Shown here piece by piece: positions 9,588-19,030 of a stretch of 64,000 nt of DNA. Made by a program: the position numbers and the translations under genes. Source of the DNA: CAWEDP01 sp963807925. Lineage in GTDB: Bacteria; Acidobacteriota; Vicinamibacteria; Vicinamibacterales; CAVVIG01. The stretch is from contig CAWEDP010000002.1 of the NCBI GenBank assembly GCA_963807925.1, forward strand, positions 2,976,001-3,040,000. Reading direction: 5' to 3'. Within the stretch, counting starts at the first letter, position 1; every line of letters starts with the position of its first letter. The notes under the pieces were generated by a model. It was not told where the DNA came from, searched no databases, and was given only the letters and a program-made list of their open reading frames with translations.

Positions 9588-9593
9588 GGCGCG

Positions 9594-10493
9594 GTGAAAT
9601 CGCCGCTGTTCGCTGCCGGCCTGCTGTCGCTCGCGGCGTTCGTCGTACCCGCGTTTCCCGGGCGCCTCGATCCCCCGCCGCCCGTCCAGCAGTCTTCTGC
9701 TTCGGCATTGCGCCTCTACGTGTTCGACTGCGGCACGCTCGAGGTCGCCGATATCGGCCGCTTCAGGCTCAAACGCGAAGAGGTGGCGACTGACAAGCTG
9801 TCGGTCGGCTGCTATCTCGTCGTTCACCCGCGGGGCACGCTGGTCTGGGACACCGGGGCCGTTCCCGACGCGGACGTCAGGTCCAGCCCCACGCCGACTC
9901 GCTATCGCGTGGCGCTGCCGAACGGACAGGAACGCTTCGTCACGATCGCCCGGCCCCTGAAGGCGCAACTCGCCGACGCCGGGTACGCGCCGCGCGACAT
10001 CCGCTTCGTCGCCCTGTCGCACTATCACTACGACCACTCGGCGAACACGAACGATTTCGCCGGGTCGACCTGGCTGGTGCGCCGGGTGGAGCGGGACGCC
10101 ATGTTCGCCGCGAAGCCGCCCGACCTGACGCAGCCGAGCTCGTACGCGGCGCTTCGCGCCAGCAAAACCGTCATCATCGCCAGCGACGACTACGACGTGT
10201 TCGGCGACGGGAGCGTCGTGATCAAGTTCGCACCCGGCCATACCCCCGGTCACCAGGTGCTCCTGGTGAGGCTGCGCGCCACCGGTCCGGTCGTGCTGTC
10301 GGGCGACCTCTATCACTATCCGGAAGAACGGGCGCTCGGCCGCCTCCCGACCTTCGACGACGACCAGCAGCGGACCGCGGCGTCGCGCAGGGCGCTCGAG
10401 GCGTTTCTCGCCGGCGCCCACGCTCAGCTCTGGATTCAACACGATTTCGTCGCGACCGCGGCGCTGAAGAAAGCGCCGGCGTACTACGACTGA
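9594..10493 (+). CDS. Exported MBL-fold metallo-hydrolase
   Basis: This is a zinc-dependent hydrolase of the metallo-beta-lactamase fold, probably periplasmic. The 299-residue protein has an N-terminal signal-like stretch (FAAGLLSLAAFVVPAFP). It has the metal-binding motif H-Y-H-Y-D-H at residues 143-148 in LSHYHYDHSAN, then APGHTPGHQVLLV and SGDLYHY, which supply further ligands, and a late histidine in WIQHDF. The layout is like N-acyl-homoserine-lactonase-type enzymes, but many lactone and ester hydrolases share it, so no substrate is assigned. Translation probably begins at the GTG at 9594, six bases after TAGAAT. It stands alone between a palindrome array and the next hydrolase. Confidence 0.8.
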   Translation: MKSPLFAAGLLSLAAFVVPAFPGRLDPPPPVQQSSASALRLYVFDCGTLEVADIGRFRLKREEVATDKLSVGCYLVVHPRGTLVWDTGAVPDADVRSSPTPTRYRVALPNGQERFVTIARPLKAQLADAGYAPRDIRFVALSHYHYDHSANTNDFAGSTWLVRRVERDAMFAAKPPDLTQPSSYAALRASKTVIIASDDYDVFGDGSVVIKFAPGHTPGHQVLLVRLRATGPVVLSGDLYHYPEERALGRLPTFDDDQQRTAASRRALEAFLAGAHAQLWIQHDFVATAALKKAPAYYD

Positions 10494-10604
10494 CTCTCTG
10501 GAGCGCCGGAGAGGCCAGCGCCCGGGAGCGCGCGCGGGCTTGACGAAACCTTGCCAGTCGGGCGCGTCCGTTTTTCGATAGACTTCCTCTTCGAGGTGTA
10601 CGAG

Positions 10605-11564
10605 ATGGATCGACGAGACCTGCTCAAGGGAGTCACCGCGATGGCGGGCGGTGCGGCGATGTCGAAGCTGTCCGCGGCGGCCGCCGCCCCGCAGGAACCC
10701 GCGGCCCCCGACACGACCCGCTTCTTCCCCGCCGGTTTCAAGCCGTTCAAGGTCGAAACGACGGGCGCCTCGATCAACGGCGTCATCGGCGGGCAGGGGC
10801 CGCCCCTCCTGCTCCTGCACGGAGCGCCGCAAACGCACGTGACCTGGCGCCTGGTCGCGCCGAAGCTGATGCAGGAGTACACGATAGTCGCCCCCGATCT
10901 GCGCGGCTACGGCGACAGCAGCATGCCGCCCGACGGCGAGAACCACGCCAACTACTCGAAGCGTGCCATGGCTCTCGACCAGGTCGAGGTGATGAAGCAC
11001 TTCGGCTTCGATCGCTTCCCCGTCGTCGGCCAGGATCGAGGCGGCCGCGTCGGGCACCGGCTGGCGCTCGATCACCCGGACAAGGTCACCCGCCTGGCCG
11101 TGCTCGACATCGTGCCCACCCACTACCACTACACGCACGTCACGCTCGAGTTCGTGCAGGCGTACTTCCACTGGTTCAACTATCTGCGGGCCGCGCCCGG
11201 CCCGGAGAACGAACTGAAGGCGCAGGCCGAAGCGCGGCTCGCCCGTGCGACGTCCGAGATCCAGCGTGAGTACCTCCGCACGTCCGGCAGGCCGGAGAAC
11301 ATTCACGGGATGTGCGAGGACTATCGCGCCGGGGCCTCGATCGACCTCAAGCACGACGAAGCGGACTTCAACACGAAGATCGGCTGTCCGGTGCTCGTGT
11401 TGTGGAGTCAGCGCGGGCCCATCGGACGCCTGTTCGATCTGATGAAGATCTGGACCGATCGAGCATCCACGGTGACCGGCAAGGGGCTGGCGGGCGGCCA
11501 CTACCTGCAGGAAGACGTGCCCGATCAGGTGATCGCCGAGGTGACAACGCTGCTCAAGGCGTGA
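10605..11564 (+). CDS. Tat-exported alpha/beta hydrolase, fluoroacetate-dehalogenase-like
   Basis: This is a haloacetate dehalogenase-like alpha/beta hydrolase of 319 residues. The chosen ATG at 10605 puts a twin-arginine signal (DRRDLLKG) at the N-terminus. Residues line up with fluoroacetate dehalogenase: nucleophile Asp144 in GQDRGGR with Arg145 and Arg148 (carboxylate-binding arginines), acidic Asp168 in VLDI exactly 24 residues on, and His189-Trp190 (halide pocket) 45-46 residues after the nucleophile. The catalytic His is about residue 299 in GGHYLQED. HGAPQTHVTW is the oxyanion-hole region. Spacing matches the characterised enzymes known to me, so dehalogenase chemistry is plausible, but epoxide or ester hydrolysis is not excluded. 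Known members are cytoplasmic, so a Tat signal is unusual. Confidence 0.8.
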   Translation: MDRRDLLKGVTAMAGGAAMSKLSAAAAAPQEPAAPDTTRFFPAGFKPFKVETTGASINGVIGGQGPPLLLLHGAPQTHVTWRLVAPKLMQEYTIVAPDLRGYGDSSMPPDGENHANYSKRAMALDQVEVMKHFGFDRFPVVGQDRGGRVGHRLALDHPDKVTRLAVLDIVPTHYHYTHVTLEFVQAYFHWFNYLRAAPGPENELKAQAEARLARATSEIQREYLRTSGRPENIHGMCEDYRAGASIDLKHDEADFNTKIGCPVLVLWSQRGPIGRLFDLMKIWTDRASTVTGKGLAGGHYLQEDVPDQVIAEVTTLLKA

Positions 11565-11631
11565 ATGGCGAGGCCCGCGCCGCCCTGGCGTGGGCCTCGC
11601 CGATTGACGGCGGCCGGGGCGGGCCCCTCGG

Positions 11632-12708
11632 CTATTCGCCGGGCGCGCGGTTGATCTGGTTCTGCGGCTCCTTCCGCGGCCGCACGATCCCCTTCTGCAA
11701 ATCCTCCGCGAGGGCTTTGTCCTCTGCCCGCTCGCCTCCCAGGATGTACCTGATCGCGCCGTTCCCCTCGTGACACTCGTAGGGCAGCGTGTGGAACCCC
11801 GGAGGCGATACCAGGGGCAGCTGCAGCGTCCACGGCCTCGTGAACGTCCGCGGGTCGTCGATCCGGATCGAGTATTCCAGCACGTCGGGCGCGGTGCGCG
11901 TGAACCGCTCGGTCATGCGCAGCGCCTCGCTGGTCGGAAGGCCGTTGCCGTTGCCGCCCAGGCCGGTCAGGTTCGTGAAGTTCGACGTCTCGACCACGAG
12001 CGTGTTGCCTTCCCAGTGGCCGCGCGAATCGCCGAGATACTGGTGGATCTTCGGCGAGATGTGCGGCCGCCCGTCGAGCGGGATGACCCGCGTGTCGTGA
12101 ATCATCTCGTAGGTGATCACGAAGGCGTTCGGCGTCTGGAGGATCCGATTGCCGTTGCCGTACGGCACCGGCAGCACACCTCCGACGATGCCGCGCGTAA
12201 TGCAGCGGTCGTACAGCGTAAAGCTCTCGGGGCCGTCGAACGGTCCGTTGCCGAAGCTGCCCTGATCGCGCGGCGCGGCGCGTTTCTGAGCCTCTGGCGT
12301 GAGCGGAGGAATCCGTCCATCGGACGGCTCGACCACGAGCGACGTCTGACGGAAGGTCTTCGACCCCCGCCAGGCGGCGTCGCGGCCACCGGTCTGGGCG
12401 CCCGACACCGCGAGCGCGTTCTTGATGGTGTCGGCGTCGCGGGCTTCGCGTTCGGCGAGCTCCTGGTCGGTCAGCTCGGCGCGACCGGCGAACTGGTCGG
12501 GCCGCTCGCGCGGAATGCCGCGGGCGCTGTCGCTGGTCCATTCACCCTGAAGGTCCGGGTGCCCCCACGGCGTCTTCGGCGGTGTGTACCGGGAACGAGC
12601 GGACGAGGTCTGGGACTGCGCCGCGGCGGGCGTCTGCGCGCCCGCCAGCGGGGCACCGAACAGCACGGCGGCGATCGATGCCGTCAGCGTCACGTACCGG
12701 CTGCTCAT
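11632..12708 (-). CDS. Exported protein of unknown family (GxWxGNTLxVxT motif)
   Basis: I do not recognise a function. The 358-residue protein has a Sec signal peptide (LTASIAAVLFGAPLAGAQ) and begins at ATG 12708 after a GAAGGAGCACAG ribosome site. After the signal comes TPWGHPDLQGEWTSD, then FAGRAELTDQELAER, GNGNRILQTPNAF, DGRPHISPKIHQYLGDSRG and HWEGNTLVVETSNF. It ends with a segment rich in YECHEGNGAIRYIL. A paralogue sits at 29802-30893 with the same blocks in the same order, and the core motif also appears in the N-terminal half of 27714-29675. It is the last gene of the ankyrin-DUF1592-DUF1552 run, 98 bp after DUF1552, so it is probably co-transcribed. Confidence 0.75.
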   Translation of the reverse strand: MSSRYVTLTASIAAVLFGAPLAGAQTPAAAQSQTSSARSRYTPPKTPWGHPDLQGEWTSDSARGIPRERPDQFAGRAELTDQELAEREARDADTIKNALAVSGAQTGGRDAAWRGSKTFRQTSLVVEPSDGRIPPLTPEAQKRAAPRDQGSFGNGPFDGPESFTLYDRCITRGIVGGVLPVPYGNGNRILQTPNAFVITYEMIHDTRVIPLDGRPHISPKIHQYLGDSRGHWEGNTLVVETSNFTNLTGLGGNGNGLPTSEALRMTERFTRTAPDVLEYSIRIDDPRTFTRPWTLQLPLVSPPGFHTLPYECHEGNGAIRYILGGERAEDKALAEDLQKGIVRPRKEPQNQINRAPGE

Positions 12709-12806
12709 CTGTGCTCCTTCGGCTCGAAGCTCTCGTCTCCGGCGAACGAGTTGCCCGGGTCTCAATCGACGTGACGTTGCCGCGTCGCGCGCAGGCGCGA
12801 TCTTCG

Positions 12807-14129
12807 TCAGATCGACAGCATGCCCGTGCTGTCCCCGAACTTCTCGGTCGGGATCTCGAGCTTGTCGAGCAGGGCCAGCAACAGGTTCGACATCGTGGTG
12901 TCCTTCGTGTTGCGGAGGTGACGTCCGCCCTTCAGCCGGCCTGACGCGCCGCCGGCGAGAATGATCGGCAGCGGACCGTGATTGTGCTGGTTGCCGTCGC
13001 TCATGGCGCTGCCGTACAGCACGATGGAGTGGTCGAGCAGCGTGCCGTCGCCGTCCGGCGTGGACCGAAGCTTGTCGAGGAGGTAGGTCAGCAGCGTCAC
13101 GTGGTAGCGGTTCAGGACGGCGAACCGATCCATGTTCGCGCGCAGGTTCGAGTGGTGCGAGAGGATGTGGAACGCATCGCGGACGCCGCTCTTCGGGTAC
13201 ACGGCGTTGCTCAGCTCCTTCGCGAGCAGCATCGTCGTGATGCGCGTGATGTCGGCCTGCCAGGCGAGAACCTGCAGATCGAACATCAGCTTGACGTGCG
13301 CTTCGACGTCCTTCGGCGCGCCCACCGGCGCATCGGGCAGCGTCAGATCGGCCGAGGCCTGTTGGGCCGCCTTTTCGATGCGCCGCTCGATCTCGCGCAC
13401 GTCGCTCAGGTACTGATCCACGCGCGTGCGGTCGACGGCCGGCAGCTTGCGCTGCAGGGCGGCCGCCTCGCCGAGGACCGAGTCGAGCAGGCTGACCGAC
13501 TGATCGCGCCGCGCCTTCCGCTCGGCGTCGGTGCTGCCGTCGCCGAACAGCCGCTCGAAGACGACCTGCGGGTTGTTCTGCATCGGCAGCGGCGAGGTCG
13601 GTCCCTGCCACGAGATGGTGTCACGGTAGGCGCAACTCAGATCGCCGCAGCTCAGGCTCGCGTCCTCGATCATCAGCTCGATGGAGGGCAGCGGCGTCTC
13701 CTGTCCCACGTGCTGCGCCGCGTACTGGTCCACGGTGACGCCGAGCCGCGCGCGCGGCCCCGATTCGGCATGCGCGCCGCTCAGGAACGTCGCCGCCGAG
13801 CGATTGTGGTTCGACGTCGCCGATCCGCCGCCGTAGGCCTGCGGGTGGCTCAGATCGCTGACGATGGTGACGCGGTCGTAGAACGGCTTGAGCGGCTGGA
13901 GGATTTCCGAGAGGTCGAATCCGGCGCCGTCTGTGGCCGGCGTCCACTTGTCCATCGTGGCGCCGTGCGGGATGTAGATGGCGCCGAACCGCGTGCGCGG
14001 CTTCGCCGCGGTCTGGGCCAGCGCCGTGGCGGCCGGCAGCATCGAATCGAGCACGGGCAGCGCCACGCTGACACCGACCCCCCGAAGGAACGTACGGCGC
14101 GACAGATGCTTCTTGGTGATGAAAGCCAT
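12807..14129 (-). CDS. DUF1552 protein, Tat-exported
   Basis: This is an exported DUF1552 family protein of unknown catalytic role. The 440-residue protein has a clear twin-arginine leader (LSRRTFLRGVGVSVALPVLD) and then the family signatures FGAIYIPHGATMDKWTP, YDRVTIVSDLSHPQ and DHSIVLYGSAMSDGNQHNHG near the C-terminus. The overall fold is expected to be alkaline-phosphatase or sulfatase-like, by family knowledge. It lies 40 bp downstream of the DUF1592 gene in the same direction; this pairing is widespread in Planctomycetes and Acidobacteriota, where DUF1592 proteins carry cytochrome-like CxxCH motifs. Start ATG 14129 is preceded by GGGGAGAACG. Confidence 0.85.
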   Translation of the reverse strand: MAFITKKHLSRRTFLRGVGVSVALPVLDSMLPAATALAQTAAKPRTRFGAIYIPHGATMDKWTPATDGAGFDLSEILQPLKPFYDRVTIVSDLSHPQAYGGGSATSNHNRSAATFLSGAHAESGPRARLGVTVDQYAAQHVGQETPLPSIELMIEDASLSCGDLSCAYRDTISWQGPTSPLPMQNNPQVVFERLFGDGSTDAERKARRDQSVSLLDSVLGEAAALQRKLPAVDRTRVDQYLSDVREIERRIEKAAQQASADLTLPDAPVGAPKDVEAHVKLMFDLQVLAWQADITRITTMLLAKELSNAVYPKSGVRDAFHILSHHSNLRANMDRFAVLNRYHVTLLTYLLDKLRSTPDGDGTLLDHSIVLYGSAMSDGNQHNHGPLPIILAGGASGRLKGGRHLRNTKDTTMSNLLLALLDKLEIPTEKFGDSTGMLSI

Positions 14130-14169
14130 CGTTCTCCCCTCTGTATCGATCCGCTGGCTCAGCCTTCTC

Positions 14170-16588
14170 TCAATTGGCCGAACTCGTACCCGCCGTCGCC
14201 GCCTTCTTCATTTTCATCTGAAACGGCGCGCTGTCCACAATCCCGAGGACGAGCGACGAGAAGCGATAGTCGTTCTGCGCCGCGCGCCGCACAATCGCGC
14301 GCACCGTCGGCATGTCGAAGTACTCGACCGGACGACCCAGCGCGTAGGTGAGCAGGCGTCCGGTGGCGGTGGTGACGAAGGCGTCCGACCGCGACAGCAG
14401 CGCCTCGCGAAGCGCCACCGGCCCGTTGACCGGCGTCCCATCGACCAGCACGCCCGAGGCATCGATCGGCTTGCCGGCTTCGTGGTCGCGCCACGTGCCG
14501 ACCAGGTCGAAATTCTCCAGCGCGAAGCCGATGGGATCCATGATCCTGTGGCACGACGCGCAGACCGGGTTGGTGCGGTGCGCTTCCATCCGCTCCCGGA
14601 GCGTGGTCGCCTTCACCTGCGCCGCGTCCTTTTCGAGATTCACCTCGACGCCCGGCGGCGGCGACGGCGGCGGCGCGCCGAGCAGCGTCTCGAGAATCCA
14701 CTTGCCGCGCGACACCGGTGAGGTGCGCGTGGCCACCGACGTCACCGTCAGCATGCTGCCCTGCCCGAGCAGGCCCCGGCGTGGGCTGTCGGGATCGAGC
14801 TGCACGCGGCGGAAGTAGCTGCCGTGAATGCCCGGAATCCCGTAGTGGCGCGCCAGCCGCTCGTCGACGAACGTGTAGTCGGCGTTCAGCAGATCGAGGA
14901 TCGAGCGGTCCTGGCGCGCAATCGCGCTGAACAGCAGCTCGGTCTCGCGGCGGAACGAGTGCCGCAGGTTGTCGTCGAAGTTCGGGGCCGACGTCTGCAC
15001 GGTGGACAGATCGCGCAGGTACAGCCACTGCCCGGCGAAGTTGCTGGTCAGCGCGTCCGCTTTCGGATCGGCGAGCATCCGCTTCACCTGCTGGGCCAGG
15101 ACGGCCGGCTCCCGCAGGCGCCCCTTGATCGCCAGATCCAGCAGCTCGTCGTCGGGGATGCTGCTCCAGAGGAAGAACGACAGGCGCGACGCGAGATCGA
15201 CGCTGCTCAGGCGATAGGTCGCGCCGGGCCGCAGCCCGCGCGGCTCCTCCTCGACGCGGAACAGGAACGCGGGGGCCACGAGGATACGCGCCACCGCCTG
15301 CTGGATGCCCACCTCGAAATCGCCCTCGCTGCGCGCATTCTGATAGAACCCCATCAGCGTCTCGACTTCGTCGTCGAGCGGAGCGCGCCGGTACGCGCGC
15401 CGGGCGAGGGTCGTCAGGATCTGGCGCGCGCAGGCGGATTCCTCGCCCGACGCCGCGCGGGCCGGCCGTGAGGCTGCCGGGCCGGAACGACCCTGGGGCG
15501 GAGACGCAGGAAGGTTCGCGCCGCCCGGCCGGCACACGAAAATGCGGCGGCGGCTCGGCGTATCGCCGGGTCCGGTCGCACTGTAGGGGCCGGTGATGAC
15601 GACCGTCTGCACGCCGCCCGGCGCGGTGAAGGCCGAGTTGATGCGAAAGTCCGAGTACTGCTCGTCCACGCCGGCGCCGCGCGCGCGGTCCACCAGCGCA
15701 GCGCCGAGCACGTGCGGTCCCGCCGGCACCTTGATCCGGAAGCTGCGCGGATTCGCCACGGCCAGCTTCTGCCCGTCGAGCGTCACGTCGATCGCCGCGC
15801 CGCCGCCGCCGCGCCCGCCGCCGGTCACGGCGATCTCGTACTCGGCATCGAGCGGAAACGTGTGCGTGACGAGCATGCCGCCGCGCGTCCCGAGCGGGAG
15901 CCCCTCGATGTGGCGATCCTGCACGAGCCCGGCGGGCACGGTGTAGGTGGTCTGCGACGGCGTCGCGGTCCGATCGCCGACCGCCCGGCGGCTGATCTTC
16001 ATCGCCGCCGAGACGTAGCCCTGCACGAGCGACGGCGACACGGCGAGCGCGTCCGCCAGGTTGTCGAATCCCTCGCTCGACGCGTCCGAGGGCAGGAGCG
16101 CGGAGACGTCGACGTCGAGCGCCAGCAGATCCCGGACCGCGTTGCCGTACTCGGTCCGGTTGAGCCGGTGCATCGCCGGCGCGTCGAGGCCTGCGGTGGG
16201 AGGCGCCGCCCGGTCGAGGCGGGACTCGAGCTCCGACGCGAACGCGTCGAGCACGCTCCGTTCCGGACGCCGTGCGCCGCTCGGCGGCATCATGCCGGTC
16301 CGGATCTTGCGGACGACCTTCTCCCACGTGGCCGCATCGACCGCCACGTGATCGAAGTCCTTCGCGTCGAGCGCCAGTCCGCCGACCTTCGCCCGGCCGT
16401 TGTGGCAGCCGATGCAGGTACTGGCGGAGAACCGGAGCCGAGGCCGCAGGGGCCGCACCCGACGCCGGGGAGGCGGCCTGCCGCGGCGCGGCGGGCCGCG
16501 GTGCGGTGGCGGCGTCGACCGAGGCCATCGCGGCGATGACCGCCCACACGGCGGCAAGGGGCGCCAGGCGCTTCGCGAGTTCCATCAT
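14170..16588 (-). CDS. DUF1592/DUF1587/DUF1588 cytochrome-like protein, frameshifted at GGTAC 16417-16421
   Basis: This is an exported multi-domain protein of the DUF1587-1595-1592-1588-1585 type. The coding frame is broken: the ATG at 16588 opens a frame with signal peptide LAPLAAVWAVIAAMASVDAA and ends correctly at VLRQY, then one extra base shifts it. Removing one C from CAGTACCTGC restores VLRQY-CIGCHNGRAK, which contains the expected haem-type CxxCH motif. The body then runs to 14170 with GMMPPSGARRP, DLASRLSFFLWSSIPD, and the second cysteine motif CASCHRIMDPIGFALENFD. Repaired length is about 805 residues, normal for the family. The start overlaps the ankyrin gene stop (TGATG), implying translational coupling. 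Either a real lesion or a base-calling error is possible. Confidence 0.82.
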
Positions 16589-18156
16589 CAATGGCCCGCC
16601 GTGGCAGGCGCCCCCATCAGCTTCTTGATCAGCGCGATCGAACCGGGCTTCGACTTCGCGGGATGCGTCGCCAGGAACACGCCTTCAGCCCACGTGAGCG
16701 TCGAACGATCTTCCTTGTCCTTCACGTCCAGACGCGCGCCGTGGTCGGCGAGGAACTGGATGATGTCGTCGCTCCCGCGATTGGCGGCTCCCATCACCGC
16801 CGTCAGGCCCATCGAGTTGACGGCGTTCACGTCCATGCCGAGCTCGTAGCACATCTTCACGGCTTCGAGCAGCGCCTTCGGCCCCTGATCGTAGGTCTGA
16901 TCGACGACCCAGTTGACGCCGGCCGCCGCCATCAAGGCCGTCGTGCCCGAGACCGTCGGGATGTAGGGGTCCGCGCCGTAGTCGAGCAGCAGCTGCATCA
17001 CCGTCACGTCTCCCGCCAGCGACGCTGTGAGGAACGGCGTCTGCCCTGTGAAGTCCACCCACGAGAGCGATCCCGTCACGCGCAGCATCTGGCGGCGGAT
17101 GGGCGGCGTTTCCGTCGTGCGCGTGTTCGGGTCGGCGCCCTTGTCGAGCAGGAGGCCTATCAGCTCGAGCACCGGACCGCGGTCGACGCCGTTCTCGAAG
17201 GGCTCGGAGTTGTCCACATCCATGTTCCGCGTCTCGACGGCGGCCCAGAGCGGCGTCCGCCCGTACCAGTCGGACACGTTGATGGCCGCGCCCCTGTCGA
17301 TGAACAACCGCGCGACCTCGATGTGATTGTTCGCGATCGCCATGAGCAGCGGCGTGATCCCGTTCGGGTCGAGCTGATTCACGTCGGCGCCCGCCTCGAG
17401 AAGGATCCGCGCCGACGCGAGCCGGCCGTCGCGCGCCGCGTACAGGAGCGGCGACAGCCCGCCGGGAATCAGGTAGCGCGATCCGCGATCCGGCAGCCCG
17501 CCGCGCACGATGCCGACACCGTGCCCGAACCCGGGCACCGAGTTCGGCAGCACCCACGAGGGCGTGGCGCCGACCCGCGTCTTCGCGTTCACATCGGCCT
17601 TCCGCTCGACGAGCAGACCAACGATGTCGGGATGGTCCTCGCGGACCGCAACCATGAGCGCCGTCTGCTGGAACTCCGGATCCCTGGCGTCGACCGTGGC
17701 GCCGCGATCGACCAGGAGCCGGACCGCGTCGAGCTGACCCGAGCGGGTGGCGGTCATCAGCGCCGTCTCGCCCGTCGGGTCGGCGGCGTTGGCGTCCGCG
17801 CCGGCGTCGAGCAGCAGCCCAATCATCGCGACGTTGCCGTTCGCGCAGGCGAGCGCGAGCGGCGTCACGCCGTACCGGTCGGCGCGCGTGGCGTCCGCGC
17901 CCGCGCCAAGCAGCAGCCGCACCGTGTCGAGGTCGTCCACGCGCACCATCCAATGCAGCGCGGGGGTGCCATCGGAGCCGGGGGCGTTCACATCCGCGTG
18001 CTGCGCCACGAGCGCGCGTAGGGTCGCGACGTCGCGCGTCATCGCGGCCTGCGCCAGCCGCGTGTCGGTCTGCGCCGAGACATGGACGCCAAAGGCGAGG
18101 ACCGCGCCGATCGACAGCGCAGCGAACCACCGCAGGCGGACCAGAGGCAAGCTCAT
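16588..18156 (-). CDS. Exported ankyrin-repeat protein
   Basis: This is a 522-residue protein made almost wholly of ankyrin repeats, a protein-binding scaffold. A Sec signal peptide (WFAALSIGAVLAFGVHVSAQ) is followed by about ten repeats with the standard TPLALACANGNVAMIGLLL / DAGADANAADPTGET pattern, and by irregular inserts near residues 215-245 and 315-345. ATG 18156 was chosen because it directly precedes the signal peptide. It is the first gene of the operon ankyrin > DUF1592 > DUF1552 > unknown, and its stop overlaps the next start. Export of an ankyrin protein next to a cytochrome-like partner suggests a periplasmic complex, by inference only. Confidence 0.85.
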   Translation of the reverse strand: MSLPLVRLRWFAALSIGAVLAFGVHVSAQTDTRLAQAAMTRDVATLRALVAQHADVNAPGSDGTPALHWMVRVDDLDTVRLLLGAGADATRADRYGVTPLALACANGNVAMIGLLLDAGADANAADPTGETALMTATRSGQLDAVRLLVDRGATVDARDPEFQQTALMVAVREDHPDIVGLLVERKADVNAKTRVGATPSWVLPNSVPGFGHGVGIVRGGLPDRGSRYLIPGGLSPLLYAARDGRLASARILLEAGADVNQLDPNGITPLLMAIANNHIEVARLFIDRGAAINVSDWYGRTPLWAAVETRNMDVDNSEPFENGVDRGPVLELIGLLLDKGADPNTRTTETPPIRRQMLRVTGSLSWVDFTGQTPFLTASLAGDVTVMQLLLDYGADPYIPTVSGTTALMAAAGVNWVVDQTYDQGPKALLEAVKMCYELGMDVNAVNSMGLTAVMGAANRGSDDIIQFLADHGARLDVKDKEDRSTLTWAEGVFLATHPAKSKPGSIALIKKLMGAPATAGH

Positions 18157-18315
18157 GAGGGCACTGTCCTCTCCACGTACCGGGAGCCATGCGTACCAGG
18201 AGCCGCTCCTGGAACAGTCAATATTATCAGGGGCCCCGCGGCCTCGCGCGTCGCCCGTGCCCAGATTTGACGGTTTTTGGCCATGGCCGGCTGTCCAGCG
18301 ATTATCGTTCGGTTG

Positions 18316-18963
18316 ATGCCCATCAAACCTGGACCGCGCCCCGAACCTTCCGGAAAACGCGCCGAGATCTGCCGCACCGCCGCGCGGGTGTTTCGCGACC
18401 GCGGCTACGACGGCACCTCGGTCAACGAGGTCGCGCGCGCGCTGAAGATGACCAAGGCCGGGCTGTATCACTATTTCACGGGCAAAGAGGCCCTGCTGTT
18501 CGAGATCCTGTCGTACGGCCTGGATCAGGTCCGCGACGAGGTGACCGAGCCGGCGCGTGCCATGCGCGATCCCGAAGCCCGGCTGCGCGAGCTCGTCATC
18601 CGGCACGCGCGCATCGTCACGCGCGCCAACGGAGCCGTCGCGAGCCTGGTCGACGAGGCGCGCGCGCTGCCGGCGCCGTCGCGGCGCCGGATCGAAGAAC
18701 GGATGCGCGTGTACTTCGACCTCATGCGAAACACGCTCGAGGAATTGCGCGAGTCGGGCCGCCTGCGGGACATCGACACGACGGTCGCCGCCTTCAGCGT
18801 CCTCGGCATGGTGCTCTGGATTCCACGCTGGTTCCGGCAGGGCGGTCGCCTGACCGAGGACGCGATCGCCCGCGAGGTCGCCGATATCGCCCTGGCCGGT
18901 GTGCTGCGGCCGACTCCGCCTGCCGATCCGCCGGATCGCCGCCGGCCTGCTGATGCGGCATGA
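18316..18963 (+). CDS. TetR/AcrR-family transcriptional regulator
   Basis: This is a one-component repressor-type regulator. The N-terminal helix-turn-helix is clear: AARVFRDRGYDGTSVNEVAR then ALKMTKAGLYHYFTGKEAL, matching the TetR consensus with the YxYF signature. The C-terminal ligand-binding half is divergent, like the AcrR/fatty-acid subgroup. I take the ATG at 18316; a longer start at 18277 is possible. A near-perfect 20-bp palindrome lies 45 bp downstream of its stop, overlapping the ribosome site of the next gene, and has the ACCGACCGGTCGG core typical of TetR operators. It is divergent from the ankyrin operon, which could be a second target. Confidence 0.85.
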   Translation: MPIKPGPRPEPSGKRAEICRTAARVFRDRGYDGTSVNEVARALKMTKAGLYHYFTGKEALLFEILSYGLDQVRDEVTEPARAMRDPEARLRELVIRHARIVTRANGAVASLVDEARALPAPSRRRIEERMRVYFDLMRNTLEELRESGRLRDIDTTVAAFSVLGMVLWIPRWFRQGGRLTEDAIAREVADIALAGVLRPTPPADPPDRRRPADAA

Positions 18964-18981
18964 CCGCAACCGCTTGACCTG

Positions 18982-19001
18982 GGCGTCAAAAAGGCGTCAA
19001 A
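18982..19001 (+). promoter_or_regulatory. Direct repeat GGCGTCAAA x2, 11-bp period (PhoB-box-like)
   Basis: Two identical copies of GGCGTCAAA lie at 18982-18990 and 18993-19001, one helical turn apart, upstream of a gene coding for an OmpR/PhoB-type winged-helix protein. OmpR/PhoB-type domains are known to bind such direct repeats head to tail. A similar pair in reverse orientation precedes the receptor gene at 24188. Confidence 0.5.
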
Positions 19002-19007
19002 TTCCTC

Positions 19008-19027
19008 CCGACCGACCGGTCGGACGG
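19008..19027 (+). promoter_or_regulatory. Putative TetR-family operator, 20-bp palindrome
   Basis: CCGaCCGACC-GGTCGGaCGG is a 20-bp palindrome with one mismatched pair. It ends three bases before the ATG at 19031, so bound protein would block both transcription and ribosome access. The adjacent TetR gene (18316-18963) is the obvious candidate regulator. Confidence 0.65.
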
Positions 19028-19030
19028 AAC

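Noticed and set aside
9594..10493. Naming the MBL protein a quorum-quenching lactonase
   Set aside because: The metal motif is shared by many MBL hydrolases, there is an export signal, and no supporting context exists.
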